DNA of 34,955 nucleotides from assembly GCA_949285905.1 (NCBI GenBank), contig CASDZV010000075.1, forward strand, positions 1-34,955. Reading direction: 5' to 3'. The DNA is from an uncultured Spirochaetales bacterium. GTDB lineage: Bacteria > Spirochaetota > Spirochaetia > Sphaerochaetales > Sphaerochaetaceae. The notes beneath the pieces are model-generated. The model was given only the letters and a program-made list of their open reading frames with translations. It had not been told where the DNA came from and ran no database searches. Position 1 is the stretch's first letter, and each line of letters begins with the position of its first letter. The translations under genes were made by a program, and so were the position numbers. This document shows positions 16,006 through 24,502 of the stretch, piece by piece.

Positions 16006-17379
16006 ATGAAGATTCATCAGGCAGATTTCTCAAAAGGCAAGGTTTCTACACTTATTCTACGAGTCTCTTTTCCTTTGATTATCGCTGAGCTTGTCAATCT
16101 TCTTTATAACATGGTTGACCGCATCTATATCGGTCATCTTGCTGAGAATGGCTCTGTGGCACTTACAGGACTTGGGCTATGTTTCCCTGTCATATCGCTC
16201 ATCAGTGCATTTGCCAAACTGTATGGTCCCAATGGGGGAGCACCTCTTTGTGCAATGGCACGAGGGCGTGGTGATATGAAAGAGGCTTCGCTTGTGATGG
16301 GAAATTCCTTCACGCTTTCAGTTATCACAGGGTTTGTCCTGATGCTTGTGGTTTTTGTTTTCAATAAGCCTATTCTCTATGCGTTCGGAGCCAGTGACTA
16401 TACTTATCCTTATGCCCGTGATTACCTTCTTATCTACTCAATCGGTACTATTCCTGTGCTGGTGACGCTCAGCATGAATGCTTTCATCAACAGCCAGGGC
16501 TTTGCCATGATAGGCATGGTCACTGTACTGATTGGTGCTGTGATAAACATCATTCTTGATCCGATTCTCATCTTCATCTGCGGTCTTGGGGTAAAGGGAG
16601 CCGCTATTGCGACTGTGTTCAGCCAGACGGTCTCTTGCGTTTTCGCTGTTTCGTTTCTATGCAGCAAGAGTGTTGAGCTTAGACTGCATTTTTCAGATAT
16701 GCATCTTGGTCTGGGACGATGCAAGAAGATTATTGCACTTGGCACCAGTGGATTCACAATGGGGGCAACGAATTCAGTTGTCCAGCTTGTATGCAACAAG
16801 TGCGCATTCATCTGGGGCGGGGACCTTTATGTCGGTGTGATGACTATTCTCAACTCTGTCAGAGAAGTTTACAGCACCGTCATGAACGGTATCGGTAGCG
16901 GTGCAAGTCCTGTCATGAGTTTCAATTATGGTGCCCGGAATGGTGAGCGCACGATTAAAGCCAGCAACTTCACGCTTGTCTGCACGCTTGCGTATTCTTT
17001 TCTCGTGTGGATCATAATCATTGCATTCCCTCATGCTATGGCCATGCTTTTCACACAGGATGGCGCTATGATAGAAGCCTCCGCTTCTGCGCTCCGGATT
17101 TATTTCTTCGGATTCTTCTTCATGGCGTTCCAGACAGCAGGACAGCAGACATTCGTCGCTCTTGGGAAAGCAAAGCAGGCAATATTCTTCTCGCTTTTCA
17201 GGAAGGTCATCATAGTTGTTCCCCTGACTGTTTTCCTGCCATATCTTCTTGGGATTGATGGTGTAATGTGGGCAGAACCTGTAAGCAATGTCATTGGAGG
17301 ATTGGCTGCGTATCTTTCGATGCGCCACACTGTGATGCCAGAGCTCAAAGCGATGAAAGGAAAAAATACGCTGCAGTGA
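16006..17379 (+). CDS. MATE-family multidrug/drug-sodium antiporter
   Basis: A polytopic inner-membrane protein of about 457 residues with two homologous halves of six helices. The N-terminal half begins LILRVSFPLIIAELVNLLYNMVDRIYIGHL, and FLINSQG-like (AFINSQGFAMIGM) and GSGASPVMSFNYGA motifs occur in the first and second halves. Such proteins export cationic compounds in exchange for Na+ or H+. The open frame extends upstream to 15817, but that would overlap the divergent lipoprotein and add 63 atypical residues. The ATG at 16006 gives the normal family length and sits six nt after a TATAAT box. Substrate cannot be told. Confidence 0.88.
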   Translation: MKIHQADFSKGKVSTLILRVSFPLIIAELVNLLYNMVDRIYIGHLAENGSVALTGLGLCFPVISLISAFAKLYGPNGGAPLCAMARGRGDMKEASLVMGNSFTLSVITGFVLMLVVFVFNKPILYAFGASDYTYPYARDYLLIYSIGTIPVLVTLSMNAFINSQGFAMIGMVTVLIGAVINIILDPILIFICGLGVKGAAIATVFSQTVSCVFAVSFLCSKSVELRLHFSDMHLGLGRCKKIIALGTSGFTMGATNSVVQLVCNKCAFIWGGDLYVGVMTILNSVREVYSTVMNGIGSGASPVMSFNYGARNGERTIKASNFTLVCTLAYSFLVWIIIIAFPHAMAMLFTQDGAMIEASASALRIYFFGFFFMAFQTAGQQTFVALGKAKQAIFFSLFRKVIIVVPLTVFLPYLLGIDGVMWAEPVSNVIGGLAAYLSMRHTVMPELKAMKGKNTLQ

Positions 17380-17422
17380 AACTCCTCTGTTAATAACTCA
17401 GAGCCTGTGTGATGATTGCTTT

Positions 17423-17842
17423 ATGAGCGTGAAGCTACGTCTTGCAATTGCTGTAATCATATCAGGGGCTATCGTTACTGCCATAGCCGTGTTCTTCCTT
17501 GTACTGGCAGAACGGTTCACAGGGTTTGTTCCTGCGGAGGATATACAATCAGTCATTGTATCGCTTGGTGATACAGAATGGCAGCTTAACAGCAGCAACA
17601 GGAAAAAATTCGAGAATGTTTTTTTCATGGAAGCACCTCATACGATGCATATCGTGAGAGAAGGGAAGAGGATGCTGGTCTTTTCTTTCGATGATATCTC
17701 AACAGTTGTGGCACCGCTTGATGGATACCTTACAGGCTTCCTCAATGGAGTCCGGTTCTCAGCTTCTGTCTCAATAAGCCCTGCAGGAGAGGGGGAGGCT
17801 CTTTCCCTTCTTGTCGGTGATGAGCTCATTGTTTTTCATTAA
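17423..17842 (+). CDS. Small membrane-anchored protein of unknown function
   Basis: A 139-residue protein with one N-terminal hydrophobic segment (about 8-28) that could be a signal anchor, followed by a predicted extracytoplasmic beta-rich domain (SVIVSLGDTEWQLNSSNRKKFENVFF, RMLVFSFDDISTVVAPLDGY). No family is recognised. A GATGAT hexamer preceded by TGT (extended -10-like) ends six nt before the ATG, matching the leaderless pattern in this window, and no Shine-Dalgarno is visible. It lies between the MATE gene and glnN on the same strand. Coding status is likely, not certain. Confidence 0.6.
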   Translation: MSVKLRLAIAVIISGAIVTAIAVFFLVLAERFTGFVPAEDIQSVIVSLGDTEWQLNSSNRKKFENVFFMEAPHTMHIVREGKRMLVFSFDDISTVVAPLDGYLTGFLNGVRFSASVSISPAGEGEALSLLVGDELIVFH

Positions 17843-17894
17843 GCGTCTCTTCCTATTCCCAAAACACTGCGAAATGATGGAATATGTAAACCTA

Positions 17895-17909
17895 CAACGA
17901 TAATCGTTG
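17895..17909. promoter_or_regulatory. Palindromic operator upstream of glnN
   Basis: CAACGATAATCGTTG is a perfect palindrome around a central base, ending 18 nt before the glnN start codon. Its core GATAATCGTT (17899-17908) recurs inside the Fur-type box at 20223-20232. Position between promoter and ribosome binding site suggests repression of glnN. Confidence 0.5.
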
Positions 17910-17927
17910 GCTTGTGCTGGAGGAGTT

Positions 17928-20012
17928 ATGGAAACAGTTGCAGATTACTTCGGTTCGCTTGTGTTTAATGATGATGTCATGAAGGAACGTCTTCCCAAAG
18001 ATATCTACAAGGCTCTCAAGCGTACTGTCGAGGATGGAAAGGATCTCGACATCAATGTAGCAAACGCTGTTGCGAATGCGATGAAGAACTGGGCAATTGA
18101 AAAAGGCTGCACTCACTATACGCACTGGTTCCAGCCAATGACTGGCATTACCGCAGAGAAGCATGAAGCTTTCATAGCACCGGCAGAAGGTGGGAGAGTT
18201 CTTCTTGAATTCTCCGGCAAGGAACTTATAAAAGGTGAGCCGGATGCCTCATCATTCCCATCCGGCGGTCTCAGAGCTACATTTGAAGCCCGTGGATACA
18301 CTGCATGGGATCCTACAAGCTATGCTTTCATCAAAGATGAGACACTCTGTATCCCGACTGCATTCTGTTCATACTCAGGAGAGGTCCTGGATAAGAAAAC
18401 ACCTCTTCTGAGAAGTATGGAGGCCCTCTCTGCTGAAGTCTTCAAGATTCTCAAACTGTTCGGTACGGACGCAAAACGCGTCATCACTACAGTCGGCCCG
18501 GAGCAGGAATACTTCCTCATCGATAAGAAGGATTATGCAAGACGTAAGGATCTGATTTACACAGGCCGTACTCTTCTAGGGGCGAGAGCGCCAAAAGGGC
18601 AGGAGCTTGAAGATCATTACTTCGGAGCTCTGCGTACACGCGTGTCAGAGTATATGCAGGATCTGGACAGGGAACTCTGGAAGCTTGGCATATATGCAAA
18701 GACTTCTCATAACGAAGTTGCGCCATGTCAGCATGAGCTTGCCCCGATATTCACCACAACCAATATAGCTGTAGATAATAATCAGCTTACGATGGAGATA
18801 ATGAAGAAGGTTGCAGAGCGCCATGGTTTTGCCTGCCTTCTGCATGAGAAGCCGTTTGCCGGTGTCAATGGTTCCGGTAAGCATAATAACTGGTCGATAT
18901 CCACAGACAATGGTGTGAATCTCCTTGAGCCAGGAGATAGTCCGAAGGATAATGCACAGTTCCTGCTCCTGCTTGTCGCTGTATTGAAAGCTGTGGATGA
19001 GTATCAGGATCTTCTGAGGATGTCTGTCGCATCTGCCGGCAACGATCACAGGCTTGGTGCCAATGAAGCACCTCCTGCAATTGTTTCTGTCTTTCTTGGC
19101 GATGAGCTTACGGAAATACTCGATGCGATTGCTGAAGGCAAGCCTGTTCCCGGAAGGACAAAGGAGAAGATGCAGCTTGGTGTGCATGTCCTTCCAGCAA
19201 TCCCGAAAGATACTACAGACCGCAACAGGACAAGTCCGTTTGCTTTTACAGGCAACAAGTTCGAGTTCAGGATGCTGGGATCCTCCTTCTCTGTTGCAGA
19301 GCCGAACACAGTCATTAATACAATTGTCGCAAAGGAACTGAAGGAATTCTATGCTGTCCTTTCCTCTGCTGAAGATTTCAATGCCGCTGTAAGCGATCTT
19401 GTCCGCGATACTTATATTGCACACAAGAGGATTGTCTTCAATGGCAATAACTACTCTGAAGAATGGGTGGCAGAAGCGGAGAGAAGAGGGCTGATGAACC
19501 TCGTCTCTTCCCCAGATGCGTATGATACTCTTCTCTCTCCGAAGAATATTGATGTATTCAGTGAGTTTGGTATCTACAGCTCTGTCGAGCTTCATTCGCG
19601 CTACGAGATCCTCAATGATGAATACTCCAAGACGATTCATATCGAAGCTCTGACGATGACAGACATGATCAATAAGCAGGTGCTGCCAGCTGTTATTGAG
19701 TTCTCCAGTGAGATAGCCCGCGGTATTGTTGCAAAGAAAGATGCGATGCCTGATATGAGGCTGGATGCTGAGATGGACAGACTCGCTGAAATCGAGGGCC
19801 TTGAGAATAATCTCTATAAAGCTGTGAAGGAACTAGAACGCACTGTTGCATTTGCAGAGGAGTGCACTGGTTCTTCCCGTGCACATTACTACAGGTCCTC
19901 AGTTATTCCAGCAATGGAAGAAGCCAGGACATATTGTGATCAGCTGGAGCTTATTGTAGGCCAGAAGAACTGGCCTTATCCTACATACGGTGAAATGCTC
20001 TTCTACGTCTGA
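17928..20012 (+). CDS. glnN: Type III glutamine synthetase GlnN
   Basis: A cytoplasmic ATP-dependent enzyme joining glutamate and ammonia, about 694 residues, the normal size of the GSIII family and far longer than GSI. Family hallmarks include [19 protein letters not shown] (about 139-157), [11 protein letters not shown] (about 189-199, metal-binding glutamates), [15 protein letters not shown] (about 262-276), [10 protein letters not shown] (about 316-325) and [15 protein letters not shown] (about 371-385). The start at 17928 follows GGAGGAG with proper spacing; the earlier in-frame start at 17907 lies inside the palindrome and is unlikely. No glnB or amtB is adjacent. A bidirectional terminator separates it from the convergent rubredoxin gene. 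Confidence 0.97.
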   Translation: METVADYFGSLVFNDDVMKERLPKDIYKALKRTVEDGKDLDINVANAVANAMKNWAIEKGCTHYTHWFQPMTGITAEKHEAFIAPAEGGRVLLEFSGKELIKGEPDASSFPSGGLRATFEARGYTAWDPTSYAFIKDETLCIPTAFCSYSGEVLDKKTPLLRSMEALSAEVFKILKLFGTDAKRVITTVGPEQEYFLIDKKDYARRKDLIYTGRTLLGARAPKGQELEDHYFGALRTRVSEYMQDLDRELWKLGIYAKTSHNEVAPCQHELAPIFTTTNIAVDNNQLTMEIMKKVAERHGFACLLHEKPFAGVNGSGKHNNWSISTDNGVNLLEPGDSPKDNAQFLLLLVAVLKAVDEYQDLLRMSVASAGNDHRLGANEAPPAIVSVFLGDELTEILDAIAEGKPVPGRTKEKMQLGVHVLPAIPKDTTDRNRTSPFAFTGNKFEFRMLGSSFSVAEPNTVINTIVAKELKEFYAVLSSAEDFNAAVSDLVRDTYIAHKRIVFNGNNYSEEWVAEAERRGLMNLVSSPDAYDTLLSPKNIDVFSEFGIYSSVELHSRYEILNDEYSKTIHIEALTMTDMINKQVLPAVIEFSSEIARGIVAKKDAMPDMRLDAEMDRLAEIEGLENNLYKAVKELERTVAFAEECTGSSRAHYYRSSVIPAMEEARTYCDQLELIVGQKNWPYPTYGEMLFYV

Positions 20013-20019
20013 AAAGGAA

Positions 20020-20043
20020 AAACCGGAGCCATCACTCCGGTTT
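20020..20043. terminator. Bidirectional terminator between glnN and rubredoxin
   Basis: AAACCGGAG (20020-20028) and CTCCGGTTT (20035-20043) form a perfect 9-bp stem with a 6-nt loop. TTTCTTTC follows on the plus strand, and GGTTTTTCCTTTTC on the minus strand. Confidence 0.9.
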
Positions 20044-20046
20044 CTT

Positions 20047-20205
20047 TCAGTTTTCTGGTGCGAATTCGTCCTTGCCAGCTCCACAGAGTGGGCATAGCCA
20101 GTCTGCTGGCACATCTTCCCATTTTGTTCCTGGTGCGATTCCGTTATCTGGATCGCCAGCTTCTTCATCGTAGACATAGCCGCAGAGATTGCAGATGTAC
20201 TTCAT
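20047..20205 (-). CDS. Rubredoxin
   Basis: A 52-residue iron protein that carries electrons through one Fe(Cys)4 centre, usually feeding oxygen- or peroxide-detoxifying enzymes in anaerobes. The two knuckles are [14 protein letters not shown] near the N-terminus and [11 protein letters not shown] near the C-terminus, with the canonical [15 protein letters not shown] between them. Two ATG codons are adjacent (20208 and 20205). The second is preferred because GGAGGT (20216-20211) is five nt upstream of it. A Fur-type palindrome lies immediately upstream, suggesting metal- or peroxide-responsive control. No partner oxidoreductase is in the window. Confidence 0.97.
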   Translation of the reverse strand: MKYICNLCGYVYDEEAGDPDNGIAPGTKWEDVPADWLCPLCGAGKDEFAPEN

Positions 20206-20217
20206 CATATACCTCCA

Positions 20218-20240
20218 TTATTGATAATCGTTATCAATAA
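20218..20240. promoter_or_regulatory. Fur/PerR-type operator between rubredoxin and symporter
   Basis: TTATTGATAA (20218-20227) and TTATCAATAA (20231-20240) form a perfect 10-bp inverted repeat around TCG. The centre TGATAATCGTTATCA differs from the classical Fur 7-1-7 consensus TGATAATNATTATCA at one position. It lies two nt upstream of the rubredoxin ribosome binding site and about 70 nt upstream of the symporter gene, so it most likely controls rubredoxin. Confidence 0.7.
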
Positions 20241-20282
20241 GGTACTCCTTTTAAACTATCCAGTCAATTATTTCCAGATGTA

Positions 20283-20291
20283 TGTTACAAT
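20283..20291 (+). promoter_or_regulatory. Extended -10 of the symporter gene
   Basis: TGT directly followed by TACAAT (20286-20291) resembles an extended -10 element. No good -35 is seen. It precedes an AAGGAGGG ribosome binding site just upstream of the ATG at 20311. Confidence 0.4.
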
Positions 20292-20310
20292 TTTGCAAAA
20301 GGAGGGATTT

Positions 20311-21777
20311 ATGGAAATAAATTCCGGGGCATTAATTATTGTCGCATGTTATCTCATTGGCATGCTTGTCATTGGATTCATCGTCGGAAAGGTTAAGATT
20401 AAAACCAGTAGCGACTACATGCTTGCAGGACGCAGGATGGGACTGTTTATGGTAGCATTCTCGCTCTCTGCAAATAATATCGGAGGCGGTTCCACAACAG
20501 GACTTGCTGACAAAGCCTTCGGCAGCTGGGGTATGAGTGCTATCTGGTATGTTCTTGCCGCATCGGTTGCCATGATTCCTCTTGCATATTTCGCACCGCG
20601 CATCAGGAAGACAATGGCAGTAACGATTCCAGAAGTCATCGGCCGCCGTTTCGGTAAGGGAAGTTCTGTCTTCTCTGCAGTGCTTAATATCCTTGCGCTC
20701 TTCTGCCTCACATCATCCCAGGTCGCAGCTTCCGGATCAGTCGTTGCCACGCTGACAGGTATCCCGATGAATGTGTGTCTTATCATTGCAGGTGTTGTCA
20801 TCATTCTCTATACAACACTTGGCGGTATGATTGCTGACCAGGTTTCTGATCTTGTGCAGTTCATCATCATCCTCTTCGGTCTGGCAATAGCAACTCCTAT
20901 TGTTCTCAATGGCTGTGGCGGATGGGCAGAGCTTTCTGCCAAGCTTCCTGGCGAACAGCTTGATCCGACAAAGATCGGATGGGTTGTTATCATTGGTTAT
21001 ATCTTCAACTATTTCTGCACATTCCTCTCCGGACCTGAGATGATCAGCCGCTTTGAGAGTGCGAAAGATGAGAAGACAGCATTCCGTGCTTCGCTCCTTT
21101 CCGGTGTCCTTATGGCTGCTATGGCAGTATTCCCGACACTCCTCGGTCTTGCGGCACTTGCGATGAAGGATCAGATTCCAGATATTACAGGATCTACTGC
21201 GATGATGGCCGTCACAGAGCATTTTGCACCTACAATTATCACGGGTATTGTCTCTGCTGCTATCATCTCTGCAACGATGTCTTCTGCTGATTCAAACCTT
21301 TTATGTATGTCTACGATGTTCATGAATGATATCATGATACATTACAGTGAGAAGTGCAGACAGCTTTCAGACAAGGGTGTTATCTTCTGGACAAGAACAT
21401 GTAATGTCATCTTCTGTGCTATCGCAATGTTCATTTCCCTGTTGCAGATCAATATTGTTACGATGAATACCTTCGCATTTGCTATCCGCTGCGCCGGTCC
21501 GTTCGCAGCTTATGGCCTTGGTATGGTCATTCCGCGTGCGACAAAGCATTCGGGACAGATTTCAATCGTCACAGGTACAATTGGCGTAGTTGTCTGGCAG
21601 ATTCTCTCCGGAGGTGATTTCTACCTTGGTATTCTTCCTGTTGTATTTGGCTGTGCTGTCGGTTCTGTCACGTTCTTCATTGTCAATGCCATTGAGTGGA
21701 AGCTCGGTGTGGAACCGGCACCATCCGCATTCCTCACAGAAGCGGAGAAGAAGAATCTGGAGTCCATGGAGAAATGA
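20311..21777 (+). CDS. Sodium:solute symporter (SSF) family transporter
   Basis: A polytopic inner-membrane protein of about 488 residues with roughly 13 helices. SSF features include the N-terminal SSDYMLAGRRMG (about 35-46), NNIGGGSTTGLADKAFGSWGMSAIW (about 56-80), DLVQFIIILFG in the middle and the STMSSADSNLL-like ATMSSADSNLLCMSTMFMND around 325-344, which belongs to the sodium-binding helix. The substrate may be proline, pantothenate, a sugar or a carboxylate; nothing decides. The ATG at 20311 has a strong AAGGAGGG site; the frame is open upstream to 20221, but that would start inside the operator. The stop overlaps thpR by 4 nt. Confidence 0.92.
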   Translation: MEINSGALIIVACYLIGMLVIGFIVGKVKIKTSSDYMLAGRRMGLFMVAFSLSANNIGGGSTTGLADKAFGSWGMSAIWYVLAASVAMIPLAYFAPRIRKTMAVTIPEVIGRRFGKGSSVFSAVLNILALFCLTSSQVAASGSVVATLTGIPMNVCLIIAGVVIILYTTLGGMIADQVSDLVQFIIILFGLAIATPIVLNGCGGWAELSAKLPGEQLDPTKIGWVVIIGYIFNYFCTFLSGPEMISRFESAKDEKTAFRASLLSGVLMAAMAVFPTLLGLAALAMKDQIPDITGSTAMMAVTEHFAPTIITGIVSAAIISATMSSADSNLLCMSTMFMNDIMIHYSEKCRQLSDKGVIFWTRTCNVIFCAIAMFISLLQINIVTMNTFAFAIRCAGPFAAYGLGMVIPRATKHSGQISIVTGTIGVVVWQILSGGDFYLGILPVVFGCAVGSVTFFIVNAIEWKLGVEPAPSAFLTEAEKKNLESMEK

Positions 21778-22295
21778 GGCTTTTCATAGCTTCTCTGTTT
21801 TCTGAAAACGTCGTGGATGAGCTTGTGCGCCTCCGCGACGCTTTGCATGATGAAGCGTTTTCTGGATCATTTGTTCCAAGAAACAACCTCCATCTAACGC
21901 TTGAATTTCTTGGTGAATGCAACAAAGAGGAGTGTATGCTTGCAGAGGAGGCACTTGCGTCGCTATCGTTTCATTCAATTCCATGTGTTTTGAGCCATAC
22001 AGGTTCTTTCCAGCGTCCCGATGGAGATTTGCAATGGGCAGGATTTGATGAGAACAGAGCGCTGAACAGGCTTCATTCAGAGCTTCAGCATGAGTTGCGT
22101 ACAAGGGGCTTTTCTCTTGAGAAGCGCCGGTTCAGACCACATATCACACTTGGACGCAGAGTCATTTCATCAGCTGTGCTTGGTAGTATCGAGCCGATAC
22201 ATGCAACTATTGATTCAGTTTCTCTGATGCTGTCAGAGCGCGGAGTGCGCGCTATGGTATACACTCCGCTCTTCACAAAGAATGCAGATCAATGA
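21774..22295 (+). CDS. thpR: RNA 2',3'-cyclic phosphodiesterase ThpR (2H family)
   Basis: A 173-residue 2H phosphoesterase that opens 2',3'-cyclic phosphates on RNA and was first known as a 2'-5' RNA ligase. The two HxTx signatures are NLHLTLEF (His40, Thr42) and RPHITLGR (His123, Thr125). The N-terminus MRLFIASLFS is typical, which fixes the ATG at 21774 overlapping the symporter stop (ATGA). Its stop codon directly abuts the stop of the convergent M18 aminopeptidase gene with no intervening base. Confidence 0.93.
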   Translation: MRLFIASLFSENVVDELVRLRDALHDEAFSGSFVPRNNLHLTLEFLGECNKEECMLAEEALASLSFHSIPCVLSHTGSFQRPDGDLQWAGFDENRALNRLHSELQHELRTRGFSLEKRRFRPHITLGRRVISSAVLGSIEPIHATIDSVSLMLSERGVRAMVYTPLFTKNADQ

Positions 22296-23609
22296 TTATT
22301 CGATCTTCAGGAAAGCTTTATAGCATTCCAGAGCAGACAGCACGTCACTTACTGCTGTGATTTCCCATGGAGCATGCATCGAAAGAACAGCCACGCCGCA
22401 GTCTATGACCTGCATTCCATAGTATGCTGCGAACTTCGCGATTGTACCGCCACCGCCTGTGTCGACTTTTCCAAGTTCTGCCATCTGATACTTAACATTG
22501 TTATCATCCATAGCCTTTCTGAGAAGCGCTATGAATTCAGCATTTGCATCGGAAGCGCTTGATTTTCCCCTTGAGCCAGTGTATTTATTGAAGACAACAC
22601 CGCCTCCGAGCGTTGATGCATTCTTCTTGTCGTAGAGGGAAGGGTTGAGAGGATCGAATGCTGCGTTGACGTCACTTGAAAGCATGTATGAGGAGCGCAG
22701 TGTGCGTCTGAGTTTCAGCCCATCATAACCGCAGAGGCGGTCAATAACTTCGGAAACAGCATTTTCAAGGAATGCGCTGTCCATGCCTGTCGCGCCAACT
22801 GATCCGATTTCTTCTTTGTCGACAAGAAGACAGCAGCTTGTGCGCCTGGTGTTCTCTGTGCTGAGCATTGCAGAAAGAGATGTATACGCACATACTCTGT
22901 CATCCTGTCCATATGCAAGAATCATTGATTTATCCAGACCGAGCATTTTTGCTCTGCCCTGAGGGACAACTTCCAGTTCAGCACTCTGGAAATCCTTCTC
23001 TTCTATGCCCAGAAGTGATGTGAAGGCCGCCATGATGTTATCTTTGCCTTTGTTCTTTGCGCCTTCTCCGCTTTCAGAATTGAGTCCGACGATGATATCG
23101 AGATTCTCGCCCTCGATGAATTCGGAGGCTGTTTTCTTCATCTGGTCCTGTGCAAGGTGCGGAAGAATGTCGGAGATGGAGAATGCAAGTTCATCATCTT
23201 CTCCTAGGATTACCTCGTTCTTCGTCCCGTCTTTCCTTGCGACGACGCCATGGATAGCAAGAGGCATAGTGACCCACTGGTACTTCTTGATTCCTCCATA
23301 GTAATGAGTGTCGAGGTAAACCACACCATCGTTTTCATAGAGCGGATTCATCTTCACATCCAGCCGTGGTGAATCTATATGTGCTCCGAGTATATTCATG
23401 CCATTCTCAATAGGATCTTCGCCGATTGAGAAGAGAGCTATGGATTTGCTGTATTGCACGAAGTATACTTTGTCTCCGGGTTTCAGAGAGTCGACAGTTT
23501 CTATGTTCCTATAGCCTGCAGCTTCTGCGCTGCTGATGATTTCATTAATGCATTCACGTTCGGTCTTACCGTTGTCGAGGAACGCCCTGTATTTTCTTAT
23601 TTCGTCCAC
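22296..23609 (-). CDS. M18-family zinc aminopeptidase
   Basis: A cytoplasmic metallo-aminopeptidase of about 437 residues, of the aspartyl-aminopeptidase (M18) type that forms tetrahedral dodecamers. Metal and catalytic residues are visible: AHIDSPRLD (His near 77), GQDDRVCAY (bridging Asp), LLVDKEEIGSVGATG (Glu pair), LSSDVNAAFDP (Asp) and VLSMHAPWEI (C-terminal His). The start is set at GTG 23609 because AGGAGG lies five nt upstream (23620-23615). An alternative TTG at 23654 would add 15 residues and has only a weaker AGGAAAG at longer spacing. Confidence 0.9.
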   Translation of the reverse strand: MDEIRKYRAFLDNGKTERECINEIISSAEAAGYRNIETVDSLKPGDKVYFVQYSKSIALFSIGEDPIENGMNILGAHIDSPRLDVKMNPLYENDGVVYLDTHYYGGIKKYQWVTMPLAIHGVVARKDGTKNEVILGEDDELAFSISDILPHLAQDQMKKTASEFIEGENLDIIVGLNSESGEGAKNKGKDNIMAAFTSLLGIEEKDFQSAELEVVPQGRAKMLGLDKSMILAYGQDDRVCAYTSLSAMLSTENTRRTSCCLLVDKEEIGSVGATGMDSAFLENAVSEVIDRLCGYDGLKLRRTLRSSYMLSSDVNAAFDPLNPSLYDKKNASTLGGGVVFNKYTGSRGKSSASDANAEFIALLRKAMDDNNVKYQMAELGKVDTGGGGTIAKFAAYYGMQVIDCGVAVLSMHAPWEITAVSDVLSALECYKAFLKIE

Positions 23610-23671
23610 ATTGTCCTCCTCTGTCGATGATAGCTTTTTCGCCTTCTGGTGCAAAGAGTTTTCTTTCCTGA

Positions 23672-23677
23672 TATCAT
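23672..23677 (+). promoter_or_regulatory. Predicted -10 box of leaderless membrane-protein gene
   Basis: TATCAT (23672-23677) ends six nt before the ATG at 23684. The -35 at 17-nt spacing (GTGCAA) is weak, and no ribosome binding site is visible. Confidence 0.45.
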
Positions 23678-23683
23678 TGAGCC

Positions 23684-24502
23684 ATGGCTAAATACAAGAG
23701 GCGAAAAATCCATACTCTGCCATTGAAAGAGCAGATCAGAAAAGAACCCGGACTATTTGCATTGTACATTGTTCTCAGAACAGCCGTCATTGCTGTTATG
23801 GTTGCCCAGATCTTCAACAGGGACTGGCAGAATGTCTCACTCTGTGTTCTGACACTCTTTCTTTTCACAGTGCCATCATTCATTGAGAAGAACTGGCATA
23901 TAGATATACCTAACACGCTGGAAGTCATCATCCTCATATTCATATTCTCCGCCGAGATACTCGGCGAGATCAGATCTTTCTACGTGAAGGTTTCAGGATG
24001 GGATACAGCACTGCATACTATAACAGGCTTTCTTTCAGCAGCTGTCGGATTCTCGCTAGTGGATATAATAAACAGGAACGAATACACGAAACTGAATCTC
24101 TCACCGCTTTATGTGGCTATCGGAGCTTTCTGTTTCTCAATGACTATCGGAGTGCTCTGGGAGTTCTTTGAGTTCTCTGCAGATATGCTTTTCGGAACCG
24201 ATATGCAGAAGGACAGCATAGTGCATGAGATACATTCTGTGCTTCTGAACACATCAGGGGTGAACCGCACTGTGTCTATCACTGACATCACAGAGACTAC
24301 TGTCAATGGACAGAAGCTGGGAGTCGATGGCTATCTCGATATAGGTCTTATCGATACGATGAAGGATCTTTTTGTGAACCTTATAGGAGCTGTTGTATTT
24401 TCTGTTATAGGATTCTTTTATGTGAAGGGCAGGGGAAGCGGCAAATTTGCAAAGCGCTTCATGCCTACCCTTATAAGGAAAACAACTAAAGAAGACGAAT
24501 AA
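23684..24502 (+). CDS. Polytopic membrane protein (DUF2238/YjdF-like)
   Basis: A 272-residue integral membrane protein with about seven hydrophobic segments. The motifs WDTALHTITGFLSAAVGFSLVDI (about 106-128), GVLWEFFEFSADMLFGTDMQKD (about 156-177) and GYLDIGLIDTMKDLFVNLIGA (about 217-237) match what I recall of the DUF2238/YjdF-like group, with His, Glu and Asp residues in or near membrane segments. Function is unknown. The start at 23684 follows a -10-like hexamer by six nt. The last 17 nt overlap the end of the convergent metK gene. Confidence 0.75.
   Translation: MAKYKRRKIHTLPLKEQIRKEPGLFALYIVLRTAVIAVMVAQIFNRDWQNVSLCVLTLFLFTVPSFIEKNWHIDIPNTLEVIILIFIFSAEILGEIRSFYVKVSGWDTALHTITGFLSAAVGFSLVDIINRNEYTKLNLSPLYVAIGAFCFSMTIGVLWEFFEFSADMLFGTDMQKDSIVHEIHSVLLNTSGVNRTVSITDITETTVNGQKLGVDGYLDIGLIDTMKDLFVNLIGAVVFSVIGFFYVKGRGSGKFAKRFMPTLIRKTTKEDE

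Noticed and set aside
16774..17328. 184-codon minus-strand open frame
   Set aside because: Antisense to the MATE gene, without homology signals or ribosome binding site.
18645..19640. 331-codon open frame on the minus strand
   Set aside because: It lies wholly opposite glnN, whose motifs are unmistakable. The translation has no recognisable domain and is a codon-phase shadow.
20737..21222. 161-codon minus-strand open frame
   Set aside because: Antisense to the symporter gene. The His/Cys/Asp-rich composition is typical of a shadow frame of hydrophobic helices.
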